A stretch of DNA of 9,760 nt from an uncultured Bacteroidia bacterium (GCA_902766985.1 CACXFP010000023.1:1-9760); one strand, 5' to 3'; positions 1 to 6,030 are shown, counted from the stretch's first letter. Numbers and translations: made by a program. Notes: generated by a model not told the origin, from the sequence alone.

Positions 1-165
1 CCTGAAAAGGGTCATCAGCGGATGACCGATCAGGGAAACCACGAAAGCTCCGATGATATAGATAAGGATGCTGCGGAAATACCAGGCAAGAAGGCCTGCT
101 ACGATGATGACCGCAGCCGTGATTATGTACCGGGACAACTTGTCCACGTTTCTCTCATTTTCCAT
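1..165 (-). CDS. AI-2E family transporter/permease, N-terminal fragment
   Basis: Only the first 55 residues are present, because the gene runs off the left edge. The minus-strand ATG lies at 165. The protein starts with a short charged stretch (MENERNVDKLSRY) and then two hydrophobic segments, about residues 13-26 and 31-45, the second containing ILIYIIGAFVVSLIG followed by HPL. A charged start, a first helix ending in a WYF-type motif and a second helix ending in SLIG-x-P are what I know from the N-terminus of the AI-2E/PerM permease family, which are polytopic inner-membrane exporters or ion antiporters. A GGAGAAG about 10 nt upstream of the ATG could serve as ribosome binding site. The family call rests on this short segment alone; another polytopic membrane protein is possible. 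Confidence 0.65.
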   Translation of the reverse strand, partial: MENERNVDKLSRYIITAAVIIVAGLLAWYFRSILIYIIGAFVVSLIGHPLMTLFR

Positions 166-285
166 GTTTGCAGATTCTTCTCCGCTAATATATTCATAAA
201 AAGGGAATGTGCCAAAAGAGGCTTACCGTTGCTTGCAACCCGTCCCCGGTCAAACTTTCCCCGGTTAAACAAGGATCCGAATAAT

Positions 286-342
286 CACGGAGCACGCAAC
301 CGGCCCGATACCGCACCCGGTTCGGTCCCTGTGTGCTCCGTG
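286..342. repeat. Inverted repeat, unit 1 (hairpin-forming)
   Basis: CACGGAGCAC at 286-295 is perfectly complementary to GTGCTCCGTG at 333-342. Inside it, AACCGG (298-303) is complementary to CCGGTT (317-322), giving a nested two-part stem. There is no T-run after it, so it is not a typical intrinsic terminator. It shares its outer arms with the second unit at 361-413. It may be a decayed copy of a dispersed palindromic intergenic repeat. Confidence 0.6.
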
Positions 343-360
343 CGGCCAAAATGACGCAGA

Positions 361-413
361 GAGCACGCAATAAACCACAGAAATTACCTCGAAAGCCTCT
401 GTCTGTGCTCCGT
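361..413. repeat. Inverted repeat, unit 2 (hairpin-forming)
   Basis: GAGCAC (361-366) is complementary to GTGCTC (405-410), and inside it ACAGA (377-381) is complementary to TCTGT (398-402). The flanks repeat unit 1: GAGCACGCAA occurs at 290-299 and 361-370, and TGTGCTCCGT at 332-341 and 404-413, offset by 71-72 bp. The inner stem differs in sequence from unit 1 but can still pair, which suggests the paired structure matters or that both derive from one palindromic element. Confidence 0.5.
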
Positions 414-420
414 AAATTTC

Positions 421-549
421 ATGTCAGACATTTCCAAGCCTCTCCGTGCTGATTATGATCCTCTGGAGTTGCGTAAATGGACCTTGTTTGGACCTGAATG
501 GACGGAACACATTCCCTATTTTTGTGAAACTTGTATTCGATATCATTGA
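421..549 (+). CDS. Possible 42-residue small ORF, unknown
   Basis: An ATG at 421 opens 42 codons ending in TGA at 547-549. The product begins MSDISKPLRADYDPLELRKW and ends with a C-x-x-C (FCETC) followed by IRYH. It is rich in Trp, Tyr, His and Cys and reads like protein, so it could be a small peptide or the leftover of a longer gene. Against it: 42 open codons are not statistically remarkable, no ribosome binding site is evident, and the candidate promoter of the next gene (517-524) lies inside it. I recognise no family. Confidence 0.22.
   Translation: MSDISKPLRADYDPLELRKWTLFGPEWTEHIPYFCETCIRYH
517..524 (+). promoter_or_regulatory. Candidate -7 promoter box for the zinc-ribbon genes
   Basis: TATTTTTG matches the Bacteroidota -7 consensus TAnnTTTG. 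It lies 45 nt upstream of the ATG at 570. A TTTG occurs at 487-490, but the 26-nt gap is longer than the usual 19-21, so the -33 element is weak or absent. It could drive the three-gene group 570-3115. Confidence 0.45.
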
Positions 550-569
550 AATTATCTTACTATATACAT

Positions 570-1004
570 ATGAACGAAACTAAGACATGCCCTTATTGCG
601 GTGAGGAAATCATGGCTGGGGCAAGGAAATGCAAGCATTGCGGAGAATGGCTTGATGACGTTATCACGAATGCTCCTTCTAATTCTCAGCCTGCGATTGG
701 CACTCGTCCGGTGACAGTGATGACAAGGCCGTCGGAACAAAGTGTAAATCAACCGATTGTAATTAATAATACAGTCCAAAGGTCAAATGGAATCGGGACA
801 GCAGGGTTTATTTTCGCTTTGATTTCTGCAATTTTCAGTTGGGTTCCTGGTGTTGGCTGGTTTATCTGGTTTTTAGGGGCCCTATTCTCCTTCATTGGTT
901 TATTCAAGAGTCCTAGGGGAATTGCAATAGCCGGTTTTATCCTGTCAATCATTGATGTAATCATTCTTGTTGCAGTTGTTGGGGCGGTAGCCAGTATTTT
1001 TTAA
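570..1004 (+). CDS. Zinc-ribbon membrane protein (DUF4190-like hydrophobic domain)
   Basis: The 144-residue product begins with a four-cysteine zinc ribbon (C7-x2-C10 and C21-x2-C24, in CPYCGEEI and CKHCGEWL), the UPF0547-like double-knuckle type that probably binds one Zn2+. A polar Pro/Ser/Thr/Asn linker (about 30-73) follows. The rest is hydrophobic and could form two or three membrane helices near 75-91, 95-112 and 118-141. The Gly-rich pattern resembles DUF4190-type domains, but that call is tentative. The frame stays open upstream to a TTG at 531, but ATG 570 puts the ribbon at the N-terminus exactly as in the two paralogues downstream, so I chose it. The next gene starts 10 nt after the stop, implying an operon. 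Function is unknown; the ribbon should face the cytoplasm and may be a protein-interaction or sensing module. Confidence 0.85.
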   Translation: MNETKTCPYCGEEIMAGARKCKHCGEWLDDVITNAPSNSQPAIGTRPVTVMTRPSEQSVNQPIVINNTVQRSNGIGTAGFIFALISAIFSWVPGVGWFIWFLGALFSFIGLFKSPRGIAIAGFILSIIDVIILVAVVGAVASIF

Positions 1005-1014
1005 TCATTGACTT

Positions 1015-2583
1015 ATGTCAGAAATGAAGATATGCCCGAATTGTGGCAAAGAGATTCTTGCAGTTGCCAAGAAGTGCAAGTATTGCGGTACATGGATTGC
1101 TCCGAAACACGATTTCCACTGCCCGGTTTGCTGTGAGGTAATCCCTGAAGATTCAATTATCTGCCCTGTGTGCCATGAAAGGTTGAGGCCAGACCCGGAA
1201 CCGGATACGACTCCAACTCAGGCACCGGATCAGGTTCATGAAACAGCAGAGGCTGAGTCCGTCCGGGAAGAGAAGGCGGAAAAGGAACCAGAAAAACAAT
1301 CTGAAATACCGGCCCCGTTGTCGTCGGCTCCTGGCAAGGGAAAGAAATGGATTATTCCGGCTGTTATTGCGGCACTGGTGGCAGGGATGTGCGCTGCTGT
1401 TTTGTTGTTAAGGCCGTCAGAAGGGAATAACAGTTGCTATAATGATGCGAAGGTGCTTCATCAGTGGTTCTTCAGCAACCTTGGTACCCATGTCAATAAT
1501 CTTTCGTCGATTCCTGAGCTGGAGACAAGGTTGACTAAACTCCTTGGAGCAAAGACGGTGGAAGGAGTCAACCGACTTCTTGAAAACTCATCGTTCAATG
1601 ATCAGCCTAATGTGGGAGTTAATCATGAAGTGGATGGAACGGATGTCTATACTTTAATCGGAATTAAAAATTCTGATGTCAATGATGAGTCTTTTGTAAT
1701 CAAATACATAGACTATGGAGAGTGCGGTTATCTGGATGCGACGACCATGATCGGCGGGTCTTATAAGGCCGGTAAGGAGACTCTTGAGTATCCCGGAATC
1801 ATTCATCCGCTGGTCACGCAATATGAGTATAACGGAAGGATTGGGTACGGAAGAAACGGATCGGAGATCAAGGAGATGACCTTATGGGTTGATGGTCCCG
1901 GCGTTAGTGGTAATCCTGTTAGAGGCTATTACCAGATTAGCGGAATTGAAAAATCTACTTTATTGTCAGGGTTTATTACATCCGGCAATGATGATCCTCA
2001 TCTATCTTTATCCCTGGAAGAAAACGTAGAGGATTGGTTCCCTCCGCAGTTTGAATTGAAAATTGGGAGATCGTTGGAGACTTCAAGCGATTTGACAGGA
2101 ACTTATGTCGTCAATTTTGGTCATAGCGAGGATTCGGATAACGGCTCCGCACAAGGCATTTACGAAACTCCCGTGCGCCTTTCGCTCGAAAAGACCAGTT
2201 TGGATGATGGCAATCCTGCCGCTCATATGAAATATTACTCGGGAAGGATACTCGATTCCGGGAAATCCGTAGACATTACCATGGTTTTGAAGATTACCGG
2301 AGAAGGGGTTCCCGGGGACGCAGTATCCGGTTATTATACGCATTCCTCCAGTCCTGACAACCGTATTTGGTTTAAACCAAGTCTGATAGATTCATATCAT
2401 GGATCCGATTGGACGCTAGACCTGGTGCCAAGAAAAGAGAATGAATGTATTACGTTCAACTTCGTAGATAAAATGACAGTTCTGTCAACGATTACCGGGA
2501 ATTGGGCGAGAATGAAGGATGGGAAAGTGGTGATAAACGATCATCCGATTTCGGTTGAAATCAATGACGTTGATGGTAATTAA
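1015..2583 (+). CDS. Double zinc-ribbon single-pass membrane protein with large ectodomain
   Basis: A 522-residue protein of unknown function. Two zinc ribbons lie at the N-terminus: C7/C10/C21/C24 (CPNCGKEI, CKYCGTWI) and C36/C39/C50/C53 (CPVCCEVI, CPVCHERL). A charged Pro/Glu/Lys linker follows (about 59-111), then one transmembrane helix at 112-132 (WIIPAVIAALVAG...), then about 390 residues that should lie in the periplasm. The basic GKGKK before the helix fits a cytoplasmic N-terminus. The ectodomain looks beta-rich and contains two similar segments at about 272-306 and 408-441, each running from Y-x-G-R-I to GYY through a G-x-GV-x-G motif. It lies 10 nt after the previous gene and 22 nt before the next. 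A cytoplasmic metal-binding head joined to an extracytoplasmic domain suggests a sensor or scaffold, but this is inference. The second Met (codon 4) is an alternative start. Confidence 0.85.
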   Translation: MSEMKICPNCGKEILAVAKKCKYCGTWIAPKHDFHCPVCCEVIPEDSIICPVCHERLRPDPEPDTTPTQAPDQVHETAEAESVREEKAEKEPEKQSEIPAPLSSAPGKGKKWIIPAVIAALVAGMCAAVLLLRPSEGNNSCYNDAKVLHQWFFSNLGTHVNNLSSIPELETRLTKLLGAKTVEGVNRLLENSSFNDQPNVGVNHEVDGTDVYTLIGIKNSDVNDESFVIKYIDYGECGYLDATTMIGGSYKAGKETLEYPGIIHPLVTQYEYNGRIGYGRNGSEIKEMTLWVDGPGVSGNPVRGYYQISGIEKSTLLSGFITSGNDDPHLSLSLEENVEDWFPPQFELKIGRSLETSSDLTGTYVVNFGHSEDSDNGSAQGIYETPVRLSLEKTSLDDGNPAAHMKYYSGRILDSGKSVDITMVLKITGEGVPGDAVSGYYTHSSSPDNRIWFKPSLIDSYHGSDWTLDLVPRKENECITFNFVDKMTVLSTITGNWARMKDGKVVINDHPISVEINDVDGN

Positions 2584-2605
2584 CAGTGTTAAATAATTAT
2601 TAATT

Positions 2606-3115
2606 ATGGAAGAAACCAAAAACTGCCCGTATTGCGGTGAAGAGATTCTCGCCGGGGCAAAGAAATGTAAGCATTGCGGTGAATGGCTTGATGAACACAG
2701 TGAGGGGACGTCATTGGAAACCGAAGCGGTTGTAAAAAAGACATACAAAACCCATGAGCCTACTTTTTTCCAGAAACTGCTTCAAGTTTATTGGGTGAAT
2801 CCAAAGAGTTGGAGACTGGAAGAATTCACTATCGACAATGACACTCTGACTTTTAGGACCCAGTCTGGAAAAGAAATTACAGGGAAATTGGAAGAGTTGA
2901 AGATCAGGACCCAGACTGACAAATACGGCAGGACTGAAGTATTTGTCAAGAAGGGAGATGAAAAGTTGCGCTTCAAGGAAATCAGCTGGATGCTGGAGGA
3001 TACAGAATGGGAAGAAATATTTGAAATCCTGAACTCGGTTCCTGATACCGGCAAGACGACCTTATCTTGGATTACCAAAGTTGCGGAGATTGCCATGAAA
3101 TCGGTAGAGCAATAG
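2606..3115 (+). CDS. Zinc-ribbon protein with possible PH-like C-terminal domain
   Basis: A 169-residue soluble protein. Residues 1-28 repeat the ribbon of the first gene almost exactly (C7/C10/C21/C24; CPYCGEEILAGAKKCKHCGE). After a short linker, about residues 64-143 alternate predicted strands (EEFTIDNDTLTFRT, KEITGKLEELKIRT, TEVFVKKGDEKLRF) and end in a helix (WEEIFEILNSV). That is the order of a bacterial PH-like fold, seen by pattern only. No membrane segment is apparent, unlike its two neighbours. The ATG follows an A/T-rich stretch with no Shine-Dalgarno, common in Bacteroidota. It is probably the last gene of the zinc-ribbon group. A cytoplasmic partner for the two membrane-bound ribbon proteins is one reading; the function is unknown. 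Confidence 0.83.
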   Translation: MEETKNCPYCGEEILAGAKKCKHCGEWLDEHSEGTSLETEAVVKKTYKTHEPTFFQKLLQVYWVNPKSWRLEEFTIDNDTLTFRTQSGKEITGKLEELKIRTQTDKYGRTEVFVKKGDEKLRFKEISWMLEDTEWEEIFEILNSVPDTGKTTLSWITKVAEIAMKSVEQ

Positions 3116-3133
3116 CCCTGGAGAGATTAGTAA

Positions 3134-3439
3134 TTGTATGATTCTTACACGTCAGGAATCGGCAATCAGGTCAACTCCGTGAAAACAGAATCAGGCGAGC
3201 TCGTTAACGAAATAAGTGCGGATACCGAGATGAAACCGGGTATATCGAAACGGATAATGGCAAGCATTACGACATTGACATGGTGTGGTGCTCAACATTA
3301 AAGATGTATGTGATGAATATGGTTTGGTGTATATGGATTTTACCACTAGTTCAAGGATAAAGAAAGTTGTTCCGGGGTTGACTGGGAGGAAAAGTATGAT
3401 CAGGAATACAAGGTAGTTCTATCGAAGGAAGCAAAGTAG
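3134..3439 (+). pseudogene. Decayed gene with three -1 frameshifts, unknown family
   Basis: No intact ORF spans this stretch, but three changes of frame join protein-like pieces. Piece 1 (from about 3134) reads YDSYTSGIGNQVNSVKTESG and continues to about 3228. Piece 2 (about 3229-3285) includes GYIETDNGKHYDIDMV. Piece 3 (about 3291-3376) includes LNIKDVCDEYGLVYMDF. Piece 4 (3377-3439) reads VDWEEKYDQEYKVVLSKEAK and ends at TAG 3437-3439. Each step is the same size and direction, as if one base had been lost each time; the third falls in the G run at 3374-3377. The 5' end is unclear because a stop lies in frame at 3131, so the remnant is probably only the 3' part of a longer gene. I do not recognise the family. 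The acidic, Tyr-rich composition would suit a secreted domain. Sequencing or assembly error is an alternative explanation. Confidence 0.6.
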
Positions 3440-3454
3440 GTGTTATGCGGCACC

Positions 3455-3486
3455 CTTGCGGCGATCCCTTATTTTCGGTATCTTTG
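3455..3486 (+). promoter_or_regulatory. Bacteroidota-type promoter for the LRR lipoprotein
   Basis: The -7 box TATCTTTG (3479-3486) fits TAnnTTTG exactly. CTTG at 3455-3458 is a three-of-four match to the -33 TTTG, with a 20-nt gap. The ATG codons at 3489 and 3492 follow within a few bases, so the transcript would begin at or next to the start codon. Confidence 0.55.
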
Positions 3487-3488
3487 TA

Positions 3489-4583
3489 ATGATGAAATTG
3501 GTTCGTTGCATAATTGGTGCGATTTTTTTGTCAGGTATCTGCATCATGATGTTGTCGGGATGTTCCAAGGCGCCTCAGAAGGAAGTCATGCAGCCGGAGC
3601 TGGTGTCAGCGAATGTGCAGGCGGAGTATTATTCAGCCGTGTTGAGCGCATCATTCAGCCATGCGAATAACATCGTAACTGCCGGATTCTACTTCTGGCA
3701 GGGGACGGGGAGCAGTAAGCAGCGCTATCAGGTCCCTCTTGCAGGCAATTCTATAACTTTTCGGTGCGAAGACCTTGAACCGGGAACGGAGTATAGTTAT
3801 TCCGTTTTTTACAGCAATGGGGGGAATGAGAGGGTTTCGGAAGCCTATACTTTTGAAACTGCTGAACTATCTGAGCCTGAGCCCGAACCGGATCCTGAAC
3901 CAGACCCTGAACCAGACCCGGAGCCAGATCCCGAACCGGATCCCGAGCCTGAACCTGAACCTGAACCGGATCCCGAACCGCAACCCGTATCTCCTGATTT
4001 GTTCGATCCGGCGCTATACGATTATCTGCGGAACCATTTTGACACCGATGCCGACGGAATCCTTACCGACAGCGAGCTTTCCAAGATCAAAGAGCTTGAT
4101 ATCTCGGACATCCTGCTCGGGTCGCATGCCGGTCTGGAACTGTTGACAAACCTGGAGACTCTGGTCACAGGGGACAACTGGCTTTCCCGTTTTGACCTTA
4201 CCGCCAACCATAAACTGAAATCCTTCAGCGGAGGACGGAGCGCTCATCTGAAGGAAGTTGTCATGGATAACCCGGAACTTCTGCAGACCTATATAGTTGG
4301 CGCGCCAAACCTTCACGTACTGGACTTTACAAATTGCCCGAGACTGTATACATGCCAATGGTACGATGTCGGCCTGACGTCGGTGGACCTCTCTGATAAT
4401 CAGGAGCTTTATAATCTCGATTTTAGCGGGACTCAGTTGGAAGAACTGGATCTGTCCTCCTGTTGGAGACTGAAGATCCTAAAATCTGAGAGCAATCCGA
4501 ATCTACACACTATCTGGCTGAAAGACGGTATCATCATGGATTCCTGCGAAGTTGAAGCCCATACCCAAATCAAGTATAAATAA
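3489..4583 (+). CDS. Surface/periplasmic lipoprotein: Fn3-like, EP/DP stalk, EF-hand-like loop, LRR
   Basis: A 364-residue lipoprotein. The signal peptide has a hydrophobic core and a lipobox ending LSGC, with C25 as the lipidated residue. Residues about 35-125 look like a fibronectin-type-III-like beta domain (LEPGTEYSYSVFYSNGG is typical of its E-F strands). A Glu/Asp-Pro tract (129-166) follows as a stiff spacer. D185-x-D-x-DG...E196 (DTDADGILTDSE) matches an EF-hand or dockerin-type calcium loop. The remainder (about 200-350) is leucine-rich repeat-like, with units such as LTSVDLSDNQELYNLDFS and LEELDLSSC, in the style of BspA/internalin-like surface proteins of Bacteroidales. The frame is open from a TTG at 3456, but the ATG at 3489 (or 3492) gives a normal signal peptide and sits right after the promoter. 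The role is probably binding of protein or glycan at the envelope. No acidic surface-export signal follows the Cys, so surface location is uncertain. Confidence 0.85.
   Translation: MMKLVRCIIGAIFLSGICIMMLSGCSKAPQKEVMQPELVSANVQAEYYSAVLSASFSHANNIVTAGFYFWQGTGSSKQRYQVPLAGNSITFRCEDLEPGTEYSYSVFYSNGGNERVSEAYTFETAELSEPEPEPDPEPDPEPDPEPDPEPDPEPEPEPEPDPEPQPVSPDLFDPALYDYLRNHFDTDADGILTDSELSKIKELDISDILLGSHAGLELLTNLETLVTGDNWLSRFDLTANHKLKSFSGGRSAHLKEVVMDNPELLQTYIVGAPNLHVLDFTNCPRLYTCQWYDVGLTSVDLSDNQELYNLDFSGTQLEELDLSSCWRLKILKSESNPNLHTIWLKDGIIMDSCEVEAHTQIKYK
3873..3986 (+). repeat. In-frame Glu/Asp-Pro coding repeat
   Basis: Thirty-eight codons encode nineteen dipeptides: EP or DP, closing with one QP. At DNA level short units of 6 and 12 bp recur, for example GAACCAGACCCT-like copies near 3898-3920. 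Such tracts change length by slippage in whole codons and would alter stalk length without breaking the frame. Confidence 0.9.
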
Positions 4584-5141
4584 ATGAAAACAGAACAACT
4601 GGAGCTTATTTTTTTGAGACAGGCGGTTGAACAGAAAGCGGCCATGCGTCTGGCAACATCGGCCGATTTTGCCCATCTTTCCGAAGAGATGGATGAACGC
4701 GTTTCTGCCTCTACCTTGAAGCGGATATGGGGTTATGTCGGCATGATTGTCGAACCGCGGCGAAGTACGTTGGACGCCTTGGCGCGATATGCCGGATTCC
4801 GGGATTATCGCGCTTTCCATGAAGATTTGCTGTCATCGAAAATGGCCTCGTCGGGCTATTTCAATGCCGACCGTCTGGATTCGTCGTCTTTGCAGGAAGG
4901 TGATATTGTCAGCATAGGCTGGCGCCCTGACCGTGTGGTTACTCTCAAGTATCTGGGCGACAGCCGCTTCATCGTGGTGTCATCGAGCAATTCCAAGCTC
5001 ATGGAAGGAGATGAATTCGAGGCCCGTTCCATAGTGAAAGGCTTTCCGCTGGTCCTTCCGGAAGTAGTCAGGAACGGAGAGAAGACTTCTTCTTTCATTG
5101 CCGGCCGAGACGGAGGCATAGTTTTCATCAAGACTGACTAG
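4584..5141 (+). CDS. Bacteroidales-type unknown-function protein with HTH-like N-terminus
   Basis: A 185-residue cytoplasmic protein. The N-terminal half (about 1-82) is helical and contains VSASTLKRIWGY (40-51) followed by RRSTLDALARYAGF, a pattern like an HTH or XRE-type fold and characteristic of a hypothetical family I know from many Bacteroidales genomes. The C-terminal half (about 100-185) is a beta domain with LQEGDIVSIGW, V-x-LKYLGDSRFIVV, LMEGDEFEARSIVKGFPL and a final Gly-rich strand pair. The ATG follows the lipoprotein stop with no spacer, so the two are probably co-translated. Its last 14 bp overlap the 3' end of the convergent kinase gene. The biochemical function is unknown; a DNA-binding or regulatory role is only inferred from the N-terminus. 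Confidence 0.82.
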   Translation: MKTEQLELIFLRQAVEQKAAMRLATSADFAHLSEEMDERVSASTLKRIWGYVGMIVEPRRSTLDALARYAGFRDYRAFHEDLLSSKMASSGYFNADRLDSSSLQEGDIVSIGWRPDRVVTLKYLGDSRFIVVSSSNSKLMEGDEFEARSIVKGFPLVLPEVVRNGEKTSSFIAGRDGGIVFIKTD

Positions 5142-6006
5142 CTGCCTGCCTGACTTCCTCAACGGCATCCAGGAACAATTGTTCTACAGGATCTTTCCGT
5201 GTCAGGAGAACAACTGCGAAGACCGCAGAGACCAGGAGAAATCCAAAGATCAGGACAATCATCCATTTGGGAACCTGTTTCAGCGATTCCAGATCTCGTT
5301 TTATTTCCTCGGCTGAAGCGTATCTGCGACTCGCGTCTGTCCTTGTGCATTTCCTTGCGATTTTCTTGAAAGCCGGTCCCATCGCCTCCATTATCCGGCC
5401 AAGAGAATAAATGTCACTGCGTTCGTCTGCGGCTCCTCCGGCCAGAACCTCCGGGGAAGCGTAATTGCGGGTGCCGCCAGGTTCTTTTCCGGTGAGGATG
5501 GAATCTGTATCGGAAAGGCCGAAATCGATGATTTTCACATGGTTCCCAAGACGTGTGACAAGAATGTTTTCGGGCTTGAGGTCTTTGTGTACCACTTGTT
5601 TCCGGTGCAGATAACCTAATGCGTCGCAGATGTCTGAAAGGACCCGGCGGCATAGGTCTGTATCTTTTCTGTACGAGGCAAGCCATTGATCCAGTGAGCA
5701 GCCGTCAATCCATTCCATTTCGATGCTGTCACCATATTGCGGGAGGGTCGTCCATGAAAGGACCTCGCAGATGCCAGGGTGTTTCAGGGAGGCTCCGATC
5801 TCGTATTCGCGCCGAAGCATCCGCTGATGTACCGGATCATCCCTGAATCCTTCCTTAAGGGCTTTGTACACGACGATGCGGTCATTCCTGTGCCCTTTCA
5901 GCAGGATGCAGTGTCCGTTCCCTGATTCGTGAAGACATTCCAGTCCATATGAACCGGTGTCAGGAAGCGGAGCGGCGGGACCAAAAAAACCGGAGGATTG
6001 TATCAT
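5128..6006 (-). CDS. Compact membrane-anchored Ser/Thr protein kinase
   Basis: A 292-residue Hanks-type kinase that should phosphorylate Ser/Thr in the cytoplasm. Visible motifs: a short Gly loop (ESGNGHC, 27-33), ATP-anchoring K48 (VVYKALK), alpha-C E67, catalytic loop H140-K-D142-LKPEN147, DFG 161-163, activation segment GGTRNYASPE (177-186), structural D198 (DERSDIYSLG) and R228. HKD replaces the common HRD, and SPE replaces APE. The C-lobe is shortened: helix F runs quickly into the last helices. A transmembrane helix (248-269) follows, leaving about 23 residues outside, so there is no large sensor domain. An upstream in-frame TTG at 6033 would add nine residues, but it overlaps the promoter box at 6031-6038, so ATG 6006 is preferred. 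It is divergent from the WG lipoprotein/LPP20-barrel pair, the likely functional partners. Confidence 0.93.
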   Translation of the reverse strand: MIQSSGFFGPAAPLPDTGSYGLECLHESGNGHCILLKGHRNDRIVVYKALKEGFRDDPVHQRMLRREYEIGASLKHPGICEVLSWTTLPQYGDSIEMEWIDGCSLDQWLASYRKDTDLCRRVLSDICDALGYLHRKQVVHKDLKPENILVTRLGNHVKIIDFGLSDTDSILTGKEPGGTRNYASPEVLAGGAADERSDIYSLGRIMEAMGPAFKKIARKCTRTDASRRYASAEEIKRDLESLKQVPKWMIVLIFGFLLVSAVFAVVLLTRKDPVEQLFLDAVEEVRQAASQS

Positions 6007-6030
6007 CGTTGATAGTTGGCTTTGGTGTTT

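Larger units (their letters stand above)
166..569. other. Intergenic region with repeats and a candidate promoter
   Basis: These 404 bases separate the divergent permease and the zinc-ribbon genes. They contain no convincing full-length gene. An open frame at 22-354 crosses the permease start on the other strand and has low-complexity, non-protein-like content beyond it. What can be seen is a pair of related inverted repeats (286-342 and 361-413), a doubtful 42-codon ORF (421-549), and a TAnnTTTG box at 517-524. Confidence 0.6.

Noticed and set aside
286..342. Intrinsic terminator
   Set aside because: The hairpin is strong, but there is no T-run on either side and no gene ends nearby on either strand.
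22..354. 110-codon plus-strand ORF at the left end
   Set aside because: Its first part is antisense to the permease N-terminus, and the rest runs through the palindromic repeats with Arg/Pro-rich, unstructured content. No ribosome binding site or family resemblance.
286..413. CRISPR array
   Set aside because: Only two related units, each palindromic with diverged centres, and no regular repeat-spacer pattern.
531..569. TTG start that would lengthen the first zinc-ribbon protein by 13 residues
   Set aside because: The extension is not shared with the two ribbon paralogues, whose ribbon begins at residue 7, and ATG 570 is in the matching position.
4014..4358. 114-codon minus-strand ORF inside the LRR lipoprotein gene
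   Set aside because: The sense strand encodes a clear EF-hand-like and leucine-rich-repeat domain; the antisense reading has no recognisable features.
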